Shown here one piece after another: positions 27,744-35,702 of a stretch of DNA of 64,000 bases. The first letter of the stretch is position 1. Each line of letters starts with the position of its first letter. The translations under genes were made by a program, and so were the position numbers. Origin of the DNA: Allobosea sp. Root381 (lineage in GTDB: Bacteria; Pseudomonadota; Alphaproteobacteria; Rhizobiales; Beijerinckiaceae). The notes beneath the pieces are model-generated. The model was not told the origin of the DNA, made no database searches, and was given only the letters and a program-made list of their open reading frames with translations. The DNA is taken from NCBI RefSeq assembly GCF_001429395.1, contig NZ_LMJT01000044.1, positions 95,287 through 159,286 on the forward strand, in the 5' to 3' direction.

Positions 27744-28787
27744 TCACTTGGCGAGCCCGAAGCTCTTGATGCCGCTCGCCAGCGCCTCGATGCCGTCGAT
27801 CGTGTCGAGGCCGGCGCGCGTCGCTCCCACCTCCATCACGACGATCCGGCCCTCCCGAACCGCGTCGAGCTTGCTCGCCACCGCATCGGTCTTGAGGAAG
27901 TTCAGCTTCAGATCGATGTCGTCGGCCGGAAAGCGGCGCCGGTCCATCTTGACCACCACGATCACGGCCGGATTGGCGACGGCGACCGTCTCCCAGCCGA
28001 CCAGCGGCCACTCCTCATTGGTGGTGATGATGTTGCGGGCCCCGAGCTTGGCCAGGATATAGGCCGGCACGCCGTTCTTTCCGGCGAGGAAGGCGTCGCC
28101 CTTCACATCCTTGCTGGAGAACCAGACCACGACCGGAACATCCTTGGCGGCGGCGCCTGCGATTGAGGCGACCGCCTTGTCCTCGCGCGCCTTGAGCTCC
28201 GCGACCAGCGCCTCGGCGCGCGCGGAGACATCGAAGATCTGTCCGAACTCGCGGATGTTGCGATAGACCAGTTCCATCGAGAACATCTGCGTGCGCACGC
28301 CGTCGCCCGCACCCGTATTGTCCTTGCCGACGCAATCGGTTGGCGAGACATAGGCCGGCACCTTCAGCCGGGTGAACTGGTCGCGCTTGCCGACGATGCC
28401 GTTGGGGCCGACATGCCACTCGAACATCGCCGTCACGAGGTCGGGCTCCTGCGCCACGACCGCCTCGAAGCTCGGATCGTTGTCGGCGAGACGCTTCACA
28501 CCGGCATTCACCGCCCCGAAGCGCTTCGCCACCGGGCTGAACCAGACCGCCGTGCCCACTACGCGGTCACCGAGACCGAGCGCATAGAGGATTTCGGTCT
28601 GGGTCTGGCCGATCGCGACGACGCGCTTTGGCGCCTTTTCGAAGGTGACCTGGTGCCCGCAGTTCTCGACCGTCAGCGGATAGCGCGTCGCTTCGGCCTG
28701 GGCCGTGGCCATGCCGGCCGTCATGAGCGTCAGGACAAGCGCCAGACTGCGCAGGGCGTTACGGAGAAGGCCGGTCGGTCGGGGCAT
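27744..28787 (-). CDS. ABC transporter periplasmic binding protein, corrinoid/iron-chelate type
   Basis: A 347-residue family 8-type binding protein (BtuF/FepB/CbtJ fold). A signal peptide is followed by YPLTVENCGHQVTFEKAPKRVVA (in part), the standard entry to this fold. I chose ATG 28787 because the signal peptide begins there; the frame is open to 28955 but that extension would bury the signal peptide. LGLGDRVVGTAVWF is a second family mark. It should bind the ligand for the permease/ATPase downstream. Riboswitch control suggests cobalamin, a precursor such as cobinamide, or a cobalt chelate. Confidence 0.88.
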   Translation of the reverse strand: MPRPTGLLRNALRSLALVLTLMTAGMATAQAEATRYPLTVENCGHQVTFEKAPKRVVAIGQTQTEILYALGLGDRVVGTAVWFSPVAKRFGAVNAGVKRLADNDPSFEAVVAQEPDLVTAMFEWHVGPNGIVGKRDQFTRLKVPAYVSPTDCVGKDNTGAGDGVRTQMFSMELVYRNIREFGQIFDVSARAEALVAELKAREDKAVASIAGAAAKDVPVVVWFSSKDVKGDAFLAGKNGVPAYILAKLGARNIITTNEEWPLVGWETVAVANPAVIVVVKMDRRRFPADDIDLKLNFLKTDAVASKLDAVREGRIVVMEVGATRAGLDTIDGIEALASGIKSFGLAK

Positions 28788-28847
28788 GGTGAAATCCTGC
28801 TGGCAGAGAACCTCCGCGCCGGAGCGCTTCGGCGTCGGCACGCTTGA

Positions 28848-28871
28848 TACATGATATGTAATAACGTTACA
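28848..28871. promoter_or_regulatory. Two adjoining AT-rich inverted repeats, possible metalloregulator site
   Basis: TACAT-GAT-ATGTA (28848-28860) abuts and overlaps TGTAA-TAACG-TTACA (28857-28871). They lie about 60-85 bases upstream of the ATG of the binding-protein gene, downstream of the riboswitch. This AT-rich patch stands out in GC-rich DNA. The second repeat resembles alphaproteobacterial Zur-type boxes in general form, but I cannot confirm a match. It could mark a second promoter for the operon. Confidence 0.4.
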
Positions 28872-29078
28872 ATTTCTTGCATCAAGGACATTCGCCGCTG
28901 GACTGCCGGTATGATGGGCGTCGGAGGGAATGGTTTGAGCCGTCGTCTGTTTCATCGCTTACCCCGTGACGAAGGGCGGGACATGCGACGGACGCGCGCG
29001 AGGAGCATGCTGGATGAGCAGCGGCCCGGTTGCGCACGACCGCTCGGGACACCCCGCCCGAAGGACCGTTCAGTCGAT

Positions 29079-29257
29079 CAGGGCAGGTCTCCTGGCTCGC
29101 GGGTCGACGCCAACTCCGCCCGGCCTTCCCGGCGCGGGCGCGCCAGTGGACGATGGGTGGAAAGCTCGCCGCTTACAGTTGCGGGGGCAGCTTCGGCATC
29201 GGCGTGGAACGCCTCACCGAATTCCCTCTTAGCCACAGCCGGAACCCGGCCGCGGAA
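29079..29257 (-). ncRNA. Cobalamin (AdoCbl) riboswitch
   Basis: Read on the minus strand, the order is GGGAATTCGGTG (ending near 29214), GAAGCTGCCCCCGCAACTGT (about 29193-29174), TCCACTGG near 29150-29143, then AGCCAGGAGACCTGCC (about 29097-29082). These are the conserved core elements of the cobalamin riboswitch, including the B12 box region and the final GCCAGGAGACCTGCC segment. It lies about 290 bases upstream of the corrinoid-type binding-protein gene with the same orientation and should lower expression of that operon when cobalamin is plentiful. The exact 5' limit is an estimate. Confidence 0.93.
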
Positions 29258-29434
29258 CCTTGATCGGCGGGCACGATAGAGCGCGCGACCCTATCGTCAA
29301 GCCTGCATGGCTATTGGACTGCAGGTAACGAAACAAAGCCGAAGAGGAATGGCGCGCGGGAGAGCAAAGCTTCGAGGCGGCCGAGCGCCTACAGGCCCTT
29401 CATCCGTATCTGGTTAGGTCCGCTCAGGCCTGGC

Positions 29435-29704
29435 TCAATGCCGTGTGCCGGTGCTGAAGGCACCGACGCGCAGCTTGTCCGGCAGTGCTTCGGCGAAGAC
29501 GGCGGTTGCCTCCTCGCCATAGGTCTCGACCAGCGTCCTGAAGGCGGCGAAGAGCGCGGCATGGGCCAGCGCATCGCTGTCGAGCCCGTCCTGCTGCGCC
29601 TCGACGAAAGCGTCCTCGACATAGCCATAGGCCACGCGGCGCGCGTCATGGCTCTCCTCTGCGAGGTTCAGGTCAAGCGTCAGGTCGTCGGGGCTGATGG
29701 ACAT
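29435..29704 (-). CDS. Conserved hypothetical protein, 89 residues
   Basis: A small acidic soluble protein with no recognised domain name. It starts MSISPDDLTLDLNLAEESHD and continues through an Ala/Glu-rich helical region (AYGYVEDAFVEAQQDGLDSD and LAHAALFAAFRTLVETYGEEA, shown in part). The pattern is of two or three amphipathic helices. I chose ATG 29704 over the upstream ATG at 29809, because the upstream residues look non-coding. It has no close neighbour in an operon and lies between the riboswitch region and a TIGR02301-type gene. I have no function to offer. Confidence 0.6.
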   Translation of the reverse strand: MSISPDDLTLDLNLAEESHDARRVAYGYVEDAFVEAQQDGLDSDALAHAALFAAFRTLVETYGEEATAVFAEALPDKLRVGAFSTGTRH

Positions 29705-29906
29705 GAAGGCGAGGACTCTGCGGCTTTGCTTGCTGGACTTGGTGTCGCGAATTCTGTTGCCTGCAACGAATCGCGCCAGTTTCGGCCCGCTTCGCAACGC
29801 CTGAAACATAGGCCGTGCCAGAGCGGCACGCTACCACGCCCTTTAGGAAAGGTTAACGCGGTCGAACGAATCGCACAGGAAATCGCAGATCGCCGCGCCC
29901 TGTCAC

Positions 29907-30335
29907 CTATCCGCCATAGCGCCCGGCCAGCGCCCGGGAGAGGCGCTCGCCCTCCCCGGCCAGGCGCCGCGAAGCCTCCTGGCTTCCGTCGCTGCAGGAG
30001 CGATGCGTCACCGAATAGGCGCGGAAGCCGCGGTTATAGGCGCTCGTCAGGCGCTCCCGCCGCACCGGCGTCCGGCCCTCTGCCTCAACCAGCGCGGTCA
30101 TGCGATTGCGCCAGTCCTGCGCCTCCTTGCCGGCGCAGAGCGTGCGCAGATAGGCGAGCGCGCCCATGATCTCGGCGAGCTTCAGGAGTTGCGGCTCGTA
30201 GGGCGGCGCTGGCGGCTCGGGCGCGGGGGCAGGCTCCGCCGGCTTCACTGCGGCCGGCGGACGCTGCTGCGCCAGGCCGGCACCGGCTGGCAAGGCCATC
30301 AGCAGGGCCAGCAGCCACGGCGCGGCGCGCATCAT
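29907..30335 (-). CDS. TIGR02301 family exported protein
   Basis: A 142-residue exported protein. A signal peptide (APWLLALLMALPAGAGLAQQ) is followed by a Pro/Ala-rich linker of about 25 residues, then the conserved domain beginning LLKLAEIMGALAYLRTLC with later AYNRGFRAYSVTHRSC. The two Cys residues may pair in the periplasm. The family is restricted to alphaproteobacteria as far as I recall and has no known function. Start ATG at 30335 overlaps the stop of the NUDIX gene (ATGA), so the two are translationally coupled. Confidence 0.8.
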   Translation of the reverse strand: MMRAAPWLLALLMALPAGAGLAQQRPPAAVKPAEPAPAPEPPAPPYEPQLLKLAEIMGALAYLRTLCAGKEAQDWRNRMTALVEAEGRTPVRRERLTSAYNRGFRAYSVTHRSCSDGSQEASRRLAGEGERLSRALAGRYGG

Positions 30336-30814
30336 CCGCCCGCTCCGGCCTCGATCAGGATGCCACGGGCGCGACGCAGCACATCCGCCAGTTCGCGCGT
30401 GGTCGCGAGCCCCCCGAGCTTCAGCGGGTCGGACCACATCACCGCTCCCGCCTCGGGCCCAGGCTTCGGCTCACCGGAAAGCCATTCGCCGACGAAGGAG
30501 GCGACGACGAAGTGATGCGTGACCTCGCCCGCGGCATTGCGCCCGAAGATCTCGACATGGCGATTGAAGCCGATGATTCGCGCGGTGACACCGACCTCCT
30601 CGTCGAGCTCGCGAAGCGCCGCCTGCTCCAGTGTCTCGCCGGCCTCGACCTTGCCACCGGGCAGCGACCAGAGCTGGTCGGCCGGCGGCTTGGTGCGCGT
30701 CGCGAGCAACACCTTGCCGTCGCGGAACACGGCGACCGACGCCGCCAGCACGGGCCGCGCCGGCGCCTTGCCCGCAGCCGGAAAGCGGATGACCTGCCCG
30801 CCCTCGCCGCTCAT
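30332..30814 (-). CDS. NUDIX hydrolase
   Basis: A 160-residue pyrophosphohydrolase. The NUDIX box is GKVEAGETLEQAALRELDEEVGV (about residues 57-79), with the REXXEE-type core present as RELDEEVG. It starts near ATG 30814 (MSGEGGQVIRF); an in-frame ATG at 30886 is possible but reads through poor sequence. The strand AASVAVFRDGKVLLATRT is the standard lead-in. NUDIX enzymes hydrolyse nucleoside diphosphates linked to another moiety; this one may be a MutT- or ADP-ribose-type enzyme. Coupled to the TIGR02301-type gene downstream. Confidence 0.88.
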   Translation of the reverse strand: MSGEGGQVIRFPAAGKAPARPVLAASVAVFRDGKVLLATRTKPPADQLWSLPGGKVEAGETLEQAALRELDEEVGVTARIIGFNRHVEIFGRNAAGEVTHHFVVASFVGEWLSGEPKPGPEAGAVMWSDPLKLGGLATTRELADVLRRARGILIEAGAGG

Positions 30815-30827
30815 CGGCGGCTCCTGA

Positions 30828-31604
30828 TCATACGTGCTGCCCGCCATTGATGTGCAGTTCCGCGCCGGTGACGTAGCTCGACGCATCCGTGCAGAGGAAA
30901 TAGATCGCGCGGGCGACCTCCTCCGTCTTGCCGAGGCGGCCCATCGGCAGTGTCGCGACGATCTTCTCGGTGCCCGGAGACAGGATCGCCGTGTCGATCT
31001 CGCCGGGCGAGATCGAATTGACCCGGATTCCGAGCTTGCCGAAATCGGAGGCCATCTCGCGCGTCAGGCTGGCGAGCGCCGCCTTCGAGGTCGCATAGGC
31101 CGCCCCCGCGAAGGGATGCACCCGCGAGCCGGCGATCGAGGTGACGTTGACGATGGTGCCCTGGGCCGCCGTCAGTTCGTCGAGCAGGCCGCGCGCCAGC
31201 ATGATCGGCGCGAAGAAATTGACCTGGAAGACCTTGTGCCAATCATTGAACGAGGTCGTCGCCGCGCCGAGCCGGGCGCCGTCCTGCCCCTTCGGCGAGA
31301 TGCCGGCATTGTTGACCAGCGCGTTCAGCTTGCCGCCCTCGGCCGCGAGCCGACGCTTGATCTCGGCGATGCCGCGCATCGTGTCCTCGGGGTCGCCGAG
31401 ATCGATCTGAACATGGTCGTCGGCGCCCGACGGCCAGGGGCACTTGTCGGAGAAGGCCTGCCGCGAGCAGGACAGGATCCGCCAGCCCGCCATGGCGAAC
31501 TGCATCACGGTGGCGTGGCCGATGCCACGACTGGCACCGGTCAGCAGCATCACCGGGCGCTTGCCGGGCTCGGTCTTCGGAAAATCGAATTTGGGCATAG
31601 CCAT
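30828..31604 (-). CDS. Short-chain dehydrogenase/reductase (SDR)
   Basis: A 258-residue classical SDR. The NAD(P)-binding motif is LLTGASRGIGHA (about residues 20-31), NNAGIS follows near 91, the catalytic Ser is in NVTSIAGSR, and the YxxxK pair is in AAYATSKAAL. It ends AELHINGGQHV, the usual C terminus. Start ATG 31604 gives MAMPKFDFP. Substrate is unknown. It follows pdxH by 13 bases on the same strand. Confidence 0.9.
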   Translation of the reverse strand: MAMPKFDFPKTEPGKRPVMLLTGASRGIGHATVMQFAMAGWRILSCSRQAFSDKCPWPSGADDHVQIDLGDPEDTMRGIAEIKRRLAAEGGKLNALVNNAGISPKGQDGARLGAATTSFNDWHKVFQVNFFAPIMLARGLLDELTAAQGTIVNVTSIAGSRVHPFAGAAYATSKAALASLTREMASDFGKLGIRVNSISPGEIDTAILSPGTEKIVATLPMGRLGKTEEVARAIYFLCTDASSYVTGAELHINGGQHV

Positions 31605-31617
31605 GTGGCTCGGATCC

Positions 31618-32232
31618 TCAAGGGTAAAGGCGAGTGCGCGCCCAGGGCTCGCCGGCGGAAGTCCGCCGGAAGACGACGCGGTCATGCAGGCGGAAGGCGC
31701 CGTCCTTCCAGAACTCCAGATAGACCGGCATGATGCGGAACCCCGTCCAGTGCGGCGGCCGCGGAATCGTGCCCAGGCCGAACTTGGCGGCGTGGACCGC
31801 AACCGCCTTCTCGAGGGCGAAGCGGCTTTCGAGCGGGCGTGACTGCTGCGACGCCCACGCGCCGATGCGGCTGTCGCGCGGGCGGGACTGGAAATAGGCG
31901 TCGGCCATCTCGTCGCTGACGATCGAAACCTCGCCGCGGATGCGGACCTGGCGGCGCAGGCTCTTCCAGTGGAACAGCGCCGCCGCCTTCGGCTGGCCGA
32001 GGAGCTCCTGGCCCTTCTGGCTCTGGGTGTTGGTGTAGAAGACGAAATCCTCGCCGTCGCGGCCGTTCAGCAGCACCATGCGGCTGTTGGGCATGCCCTC
32101 GGCATCGACCGTCGAGAGGGCCATGGCGTGGGGGTCGTTGGGCTCGCTCGCCCTGGCCTCGTCGAACCATTCCTGAAACAGCGCGAATGGGTCCTGCTGC
32201 TGCGTGAAGTCACCGCTCGTTAACCGATCCAC
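31618..32232 (-). CDS. pdxH: Pyridoxamine 5'-phosphate oxidase
   Basis: A 204-residue FMN enzyme that makes pyridoxal 5'-phosphate from the pyridoxine or pyridoxamine form. FMN- and substrate-binding segments are NSRMVLLNGRDGEDFVFYTN (in part), FHWKSLRRQVRIRGEV and SRPRDSRIGAWASQQS (about residues 117-132). The C terminus, LHDRVVFRR...WARTRLYP, is the normal PdxH end. I place the start at GTG 32232, which has GAGGA about 8 bases upstream; no ATG fits, and the longer open frame upstream crosses a promoter region and is not coding. Confidence 0.92.
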   Translation of the reverse strand: MDRLTSGDFTQQQDPFALFQEWFDEARASEPNDPHAMALSTVDAEGMPNSRMVLLNGRDGEDFVFYTNTQSQKGQELLGQPKAAALFHWKSLRRQVRIRGEVSIVSDEMADAYFQSRPRDSRIGAWASQQSRPLESRFALEKAVAVHAAKFGLGTIPRPPHWTGFRIMPVYLEFWKDGAFRLHDRVVFRRTSAGEPWARTRLYP

Positions 32233-32359
32233 GTGTCTAATCCTCGATGATGCTGGGTTATGCGTCGGGCGAGCGCGAGCGGTGATTTTGGTCAGGTCAG
32301 GTTGTCTATATAGGACAGCGGCGGGAGCGTTCCAAAGCCTTCCGCAGCGCGCTCCGGCC

Positions 32360-32821
32360 ATGCACAGGTTCGCTGTCGCAGGCGCCGTCCTCCTCGGCCT
32401 GGCGAGCGCCGGATGCTCCGTCTCCTTTCCCATTCTCGGCCTGTCCAGCAAGGCCGAGGACGAGGTCGCCACGACGTCTTCGGTGCTGCCTGCGCGCGGC
32501 TCCTCGAGGCCGGGCGCCCTCGCCTCCCTGGCCTCCGAGCTCGGCCCGGAGGATCTGCGGCGCGCCGACGGCGCGATGGCGGTCGCGCTCGATCCGCAGG
32601 GCAATGGCGCAGCCGTCTCCTGGGACAACCCCCTGACCGGCGTGAAGGGCTCCTTTACCCCTGTCGGCGGCCCCTTCCTGCGCACCGATGAGATCTGCCG
32701 CGCCTTCATCGCCAATGTGCAGACGCAAACCAAACCCGCCAAGCTGCAAGGCACGGCCTGCCGGCCCTCGGGCGGAGAGTGGAGCGTCAAGGACATCGAG
32801 CCCTGGAAGGGCACGAGCTGA
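32360..32821 (+). CDS. Exported RT0821/Lpp0805-like surface protein, probable lipoprotein
   Basis: A 153-residue exported protein. The N terminus is a hydrophobic signal ending ASAGC, a partial lipobox with Cys near residue 18 (Ser rather than Leu at -3). The C-terminal half carries VSWDNPLTGVKGSFTPVGG and later GTACRPSGGEWSV, which match the short repeat pattern of the RT0821/Lpp0805 surface protein family. Function is unknown; such proteins are thought to be envelope components. Divergent from pdxH with 127 bases between starts. Confidence 0.72.
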   Translation: MHRFAVAGAVLLGLASAGCSVSFPILGLSSKAEDEVATTSSVLPARGSSRPGALASLASELGPEDLRRADGAMAVALDPQGNGAAVSWDNPLTGVKGSFTPVGGPFLRTDEICRAFIANVQTQTKPAKLQGTACRPSGGEWSVKDIEPWKGTS

Positions 32822-32948
32822 CCGCGCCAAAACCTGCGGGCTGGATGTTGCGCTGAGGCCACACTGTTCCCAGATTAGGGTTAGAGTATCAAGCTGGCCC
32901 GGTGCCCGTACCGGCCGGCCCGTCAGTGTTGCCAATTGGGGTTCATGA

Positions 32949-33857
32949 ATGCGCGACCCGTATCAGGTTCTGGGCGTCGCCCGCGCGGCGAGCGAAGCCG
33001 AGATCAAGAAGGCCTATCGCCGCCGCGCCAAGGATCTGCATCCGGACCGGAACCGGGAGGATCCCAAGGCGCAGGATCGCTTCTCCGAACTCAATTGCGC
33101 CTATGAGATCATCGGAGACGAGACCAAGCGCAAGCAGTTCGACCGCGGCGAGATCGATGCCGACGGCAAGCCCAAATTCCAGGGCTTCGAGGGCATGGGC
33201 GCCGGGCGCGGCGGCCGCGCCGGCGGCTTCGAGTTCAATTTCGGCCAGGGCGGCGGCAGTGCTGGCGGCGGCGCCGGCGCGGGCTTCGACCCGTCCGACA
33301 TCTTCGGCTCGCTCTTCGGCGATGCCGCACGACGCGCCGGCAAGGCCCGGGCCGAACAGCAGAAGCCGCCGGAGCAGAGTTTCACGCTGGAGGTGACGCT
33401 GGCACAGGCGGTTGCAGGCGCGACGCGCCGCGTCCGCCTGCCCGGCGGGCGCGAAGTCGAGGTCACGATTCCAGAAGGCGTCGCCGACGGCAAGGTGATG
33501 CGCCTGCGCGGCCTCGGCCAGACCGACCCATATTCGGGCCAGGCCGGCGACGTGCTGATGACCATCAAGGTCAAGCCCGACTCCCGCTTCACCGTCGACG
33601 GCGACGACCTGCGCACGCGCGTCGCGGTTCCGCTGTCGCGGGCGGTACTGGGTGGGCCGCTGCATGTGCCGACGCTGACCGGCGCCGTCGAGATGAAGAT
33701 CCCGCCGCTGACCGGCACCGCCAAATCCTTCCGCCTGCGCGGCAAGGGGCTGAAGGGCGAAGGCGGCAAGGTCGGCGATCTCTTCGTCTCGATCGACATC
33801 GAGATGCCGCAGACGGACGCCGAGTTGACGGCCCTGATGAAGGCGCGGGCGGAGTAG
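32949..33857 (+). CDS. DnaJ-class co-chaperone, J domain plus C-terminal peptide-binding domains (CbpA-like)
   Basis: A 302-residue protein. The J domain spans about residues 1-68: DPYQVLGVARAASEAEIKKAY and the HPD motif within LHPDRNRED. A Gly-rich linker (about 80-115) follows, then two beta-rich DnaJ C-terminal domains, starting FTLEVTLAQAV near 140. The Cys-rich zinc domain of true DnaJ is missing, which fits CbpA/DjlA-type proteins. It should deliver clients to DnaK in the cytoplasm. Start ATG 32949 gives the standard MRDPYQVLG; an ATG four bases earlier is in another frame. Confidence 0.92.
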   Translation: MRDPYQVLGVARAASEAEIKKAYRRRAKDLHPDRNREDPKAQDRFSELNCAYEIIGDETKRKQFDRGEIDADGKPKFQGFEGMGAGRGGRAGGFEFNFGQGGGSAGGGAGAGFDPSDIFGSLFGDAARRAGKARAEQQKPPEQSFTLEVTLAQAVAGATRRVRLPGGREVEVTIPEGVADGKVMRLRGLGQTDPYSGQAGDVLMTIKVKPDSRFTVDGDDLRTRVAVPLSRAVLGGPLHVPTLTGAVEMKIPPLTGTAKSFRLRGKGLKGEGGKVGDLFVSIDIEMPQTDAELTALMKARAE

Positions 33858-33978
33858 GCATTCGGCGCAAGCAGGTTCGCCACGCGCGCGCCGGAGCACG
33901 CCACCGGCAAATCCGGTTTCCACTTCAGGCGTCATGTTCTAAGAGACCCGCTCCCCTTTTTCAGTTTGCGGGTCCGAG

Positions 33979-34821
33979 ATGCCTGATTCCACTGCCGTTG
34001 CCCGGCCGAGCGCCAATCTCCTCAAGGGCAAGCGCGGCCTCGTCATGGGCGTCGCCAACAACCGCTCGATCGCCTGGGGCATCGCCAAGGCCGCTGCCGA
34101 TGCCGGCGCCGAGCTCGCCTTCACCTATCAGGGCGAAGCGCTGAAGAAGCGTGTCGAGCCGCTGGCTCAGCAGCTCGGCGGCCATGTCGTCGGCCATTGC
34201 GACGTTACCGACGGCGCGTCGATCGACGCCGTCTTCGCCGAGGTCGAGAAGCTCTGGGGCAAGCTCGACTTCGTCGTCCACTGCATCGCCTTCTCCGACA
34301 AGGACGAGCTCACCGGCCGCTATGTCGAGACCAGCGAGGCGAACTTCACCAAGTCGCTGCTGATTTCCTGCTACTCCTTCACCGCCGTCACCCAGCGCGC
34401 CGAGAAGCTGATGACGGATGGCGGCGCCATGCTGACGCTGACCTATTACGGCGCCGAGAAGTGGATGCCGCACTACAACGTCATGGGCGTCGCCAAGGCC
34501 GCACTCGAGTCGAGCGTGCAGTATCTCGCCGCCGATCTCGGCCCCTCGAAGATCCGCGTCAACGCGATCTCGGCCGGCCCGATCAAGACGCTCGCCGCCT
34601 CCGGCATCGGCGACTTCCGCTACATCCTGCGCTGGAACGAGTACAACTCGCCGCTGCGCCGCACCGTCACGATCGAGGAGGTCGGCGAGACCGCGGTGTT
34701 CCTCGTCTCCGACATGTCGCGCGGCATCACTGGCGAGATTCTGCATGTCGACGCCGGCTACCATGTCGTCGGCATGAAGGTGCCGACCGCACCCGACATC
34801 ACGCTCGACAAGGCCGAGTAA
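33979..34821 (+). CDS. fabI: Enoyl-ACP reductase (NADH)
   Basis: A 280-residue enzyme of fatty-acid elongation. It has GLVMGVANNRSIAWGIAKAA near the N terminus (divergent SDR cofactor motif), HCIAFSDKDELTGRYVETS in the middle and the FabI catalytic pair in YYGAEKWMPHYNVMGVAKAAL (in part), with Tyr and Lys spaced Y-x6-K. SAGPIKTLAASGI is the substrate-loop region. The C-terminal tail reaches VPTAPDITLDKAE. Stand-alone gene, convergent with folK. Confidence 0.94.
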   Translation: MPDSTAVARPSANLLKGKRGLVMGVANNRSIAWGIAKAAADAGAELAFTYQGEALKKRVEPLAQQLGGHVVGHCDVTDGASIDAVFAEVEKLWGKLDFVVHCIAFSDKDELTGRYVETSEANFTKSLLISCYSFTAVTQRAEKLMTDGGAMLTLTYYGAEKWMPHYNVMGVAKAALESSVQYLAADLGPSKIRVNAISAGPIKTLAASGIGDFRYILRWNEYNSPLRRTVTIEEVGETAVFLVSDMSRGITGEILHVDAGYHVVGMKVPTAPDITLDKAE

Positions 34822-34822
34822 G

Positions 34823-35338
34823 CTAGCCTTTCAGCAGCACGTTCAGACGGTCCGTCGCGACAGCATCGCGGCGGACCTTTTCGTTTGCGACAGCCGCGAA
34901 AAGGGTTGCGACAGAGCTGCCACCAATCACCCGCTCCGGTGCGATCTCTGCCAGTGGCGCCAGCACGAAGGCTCGCTCGGCAATGCGCGGATGCGGGATC
35001 TGCAGGCCCGGCTCGTCGATCGTCTCGTCGTCATAGGCCAGGATGTCGATATCGATCGTGCGCGGTCCCCAGCGCTCGCGCCGCTCTCGCCCGCCCTCGC
35101 GCTCGATCTCGAGACAAAGCGCGAGAAGCGCCCGCGCCGGGAGGCTCGTCTCGATCAGCACGGCCATGTTAAGGAATTCGGGCTGGTCGAGCTTGCCCCA
35201 GGGCGCAGTCCGGTAGACGCTGGACGGGCGCAGCGCGGACACCTCGGCATGCTGGGAAAGCCGACGCAGCGCCGCCGCAAAGCCGGCCACGGGGTCGCCG
35301 AGATTGCCGCCGAGCCCGAGCGCGGCCTCAACCGTCAC
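34823..35338 (-). CDS. folK: 2-amino-4-hydroxy-6-hydroxymethyldihydropteridine pyrophosphokinase
   Basis: A 171-residue HPPK, which adds pyrophosphate to the pterin in folate synthesis. AALGLGGNLGDP near the start, YRTAPWGKLDQPEFLNM (about residues 43-59) and RWGPRTIDIDILAYDD (about 91-106) are the family motifs, including the acidic metal site. The start is probably GTG at 35338, which overlaps folB by 11 bases; a longer reading to 35380 would overlap more and has no family support. Last gene of folP-folB-folK on the minus strand. Confidence 0.93.
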   Translation of the reverse strand: MTVEAALGLGGNLGDPVAGFAAALRRLSQHAEVSALRPSSVYRTAPWGKLDQPEFLNMAVLIETSLPARALLALCLEIEREGGRERRERWGPRTIDIDILAYDDETIDEPGLQIPHPRIAERAFVLAPLAEIAPERVIGGSSVATLFAAVANEKVRRDAVATDRLNVLLKG

Positions 35339-35702
35339 GCCGGTAGTCCAGCTTGATCCCGACACTGGCGAGCGTCGCATGGATCGGCGGCGCCGGCTTG
35401 CGCAGCGTGATCTCGACCCGCGTGACTGGCGGGAAGCCGTCGAGCACCGCGAGCGCTACGGCCCGCGCCGCAGCTTCCAGCAGATTGAAACGCTTCGCCG
35501 TGAAGGCTTCCGTGACGACGCCGACGACCGCGCCATAGTCCACGGTGTCGGCGAGCGCATCGCTGATCGCTGACGCCCTCAGATCCGTTTCAAGCAGGAG
35601 ATCGAGCACGAAGCGCTGCCCCAGCCGCTCCTCCTCGGCGAAAAAGCCGTGATAGGCGTAGATGTCGAGCTTCTCGATCAGGATGGTGCCGGTTGCGCTC
35701 AC
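35328..35702 (-). CDS. folB: Dihydroneopterin aldolase
   Basis: A 124-residue aldolase that cleaves dihydroneopterin in folate synthesis. IEKLDIYAYHGFFAEEERLGQRFVLDL (in part) is the FolB N-terminal strand with the substrate-binding region; DYGAVVGVV follows near residue 74, and the C-terminal VEITLRKPAPPI holds the catalytic Lys region. The start is GTG 35702, which overlaps the folP stop (GTGA). Order folP-folB-folK is common in alphaproteobacteria. Confidence 0.93.
   Translation of the reverse strand: MSATGTILIEKLDIYAYHGFFAEEERLGQRFVLDLLLETDLRASAISDALADTVDYGAVVGVVTEAFTAKRFNLLEAAARAVALAVLDGFPPVTRVEITLRKPAPPIHATLASVGIKLDYRRDG

Noticed and set aside
28788..28955. Upstream extension of the corrinoid binding-protein gene
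   Set aside because: It would place the signal peptide inside the protein and translate through the AT-rich palindromes; the ATG at 28787 explains the gene better.
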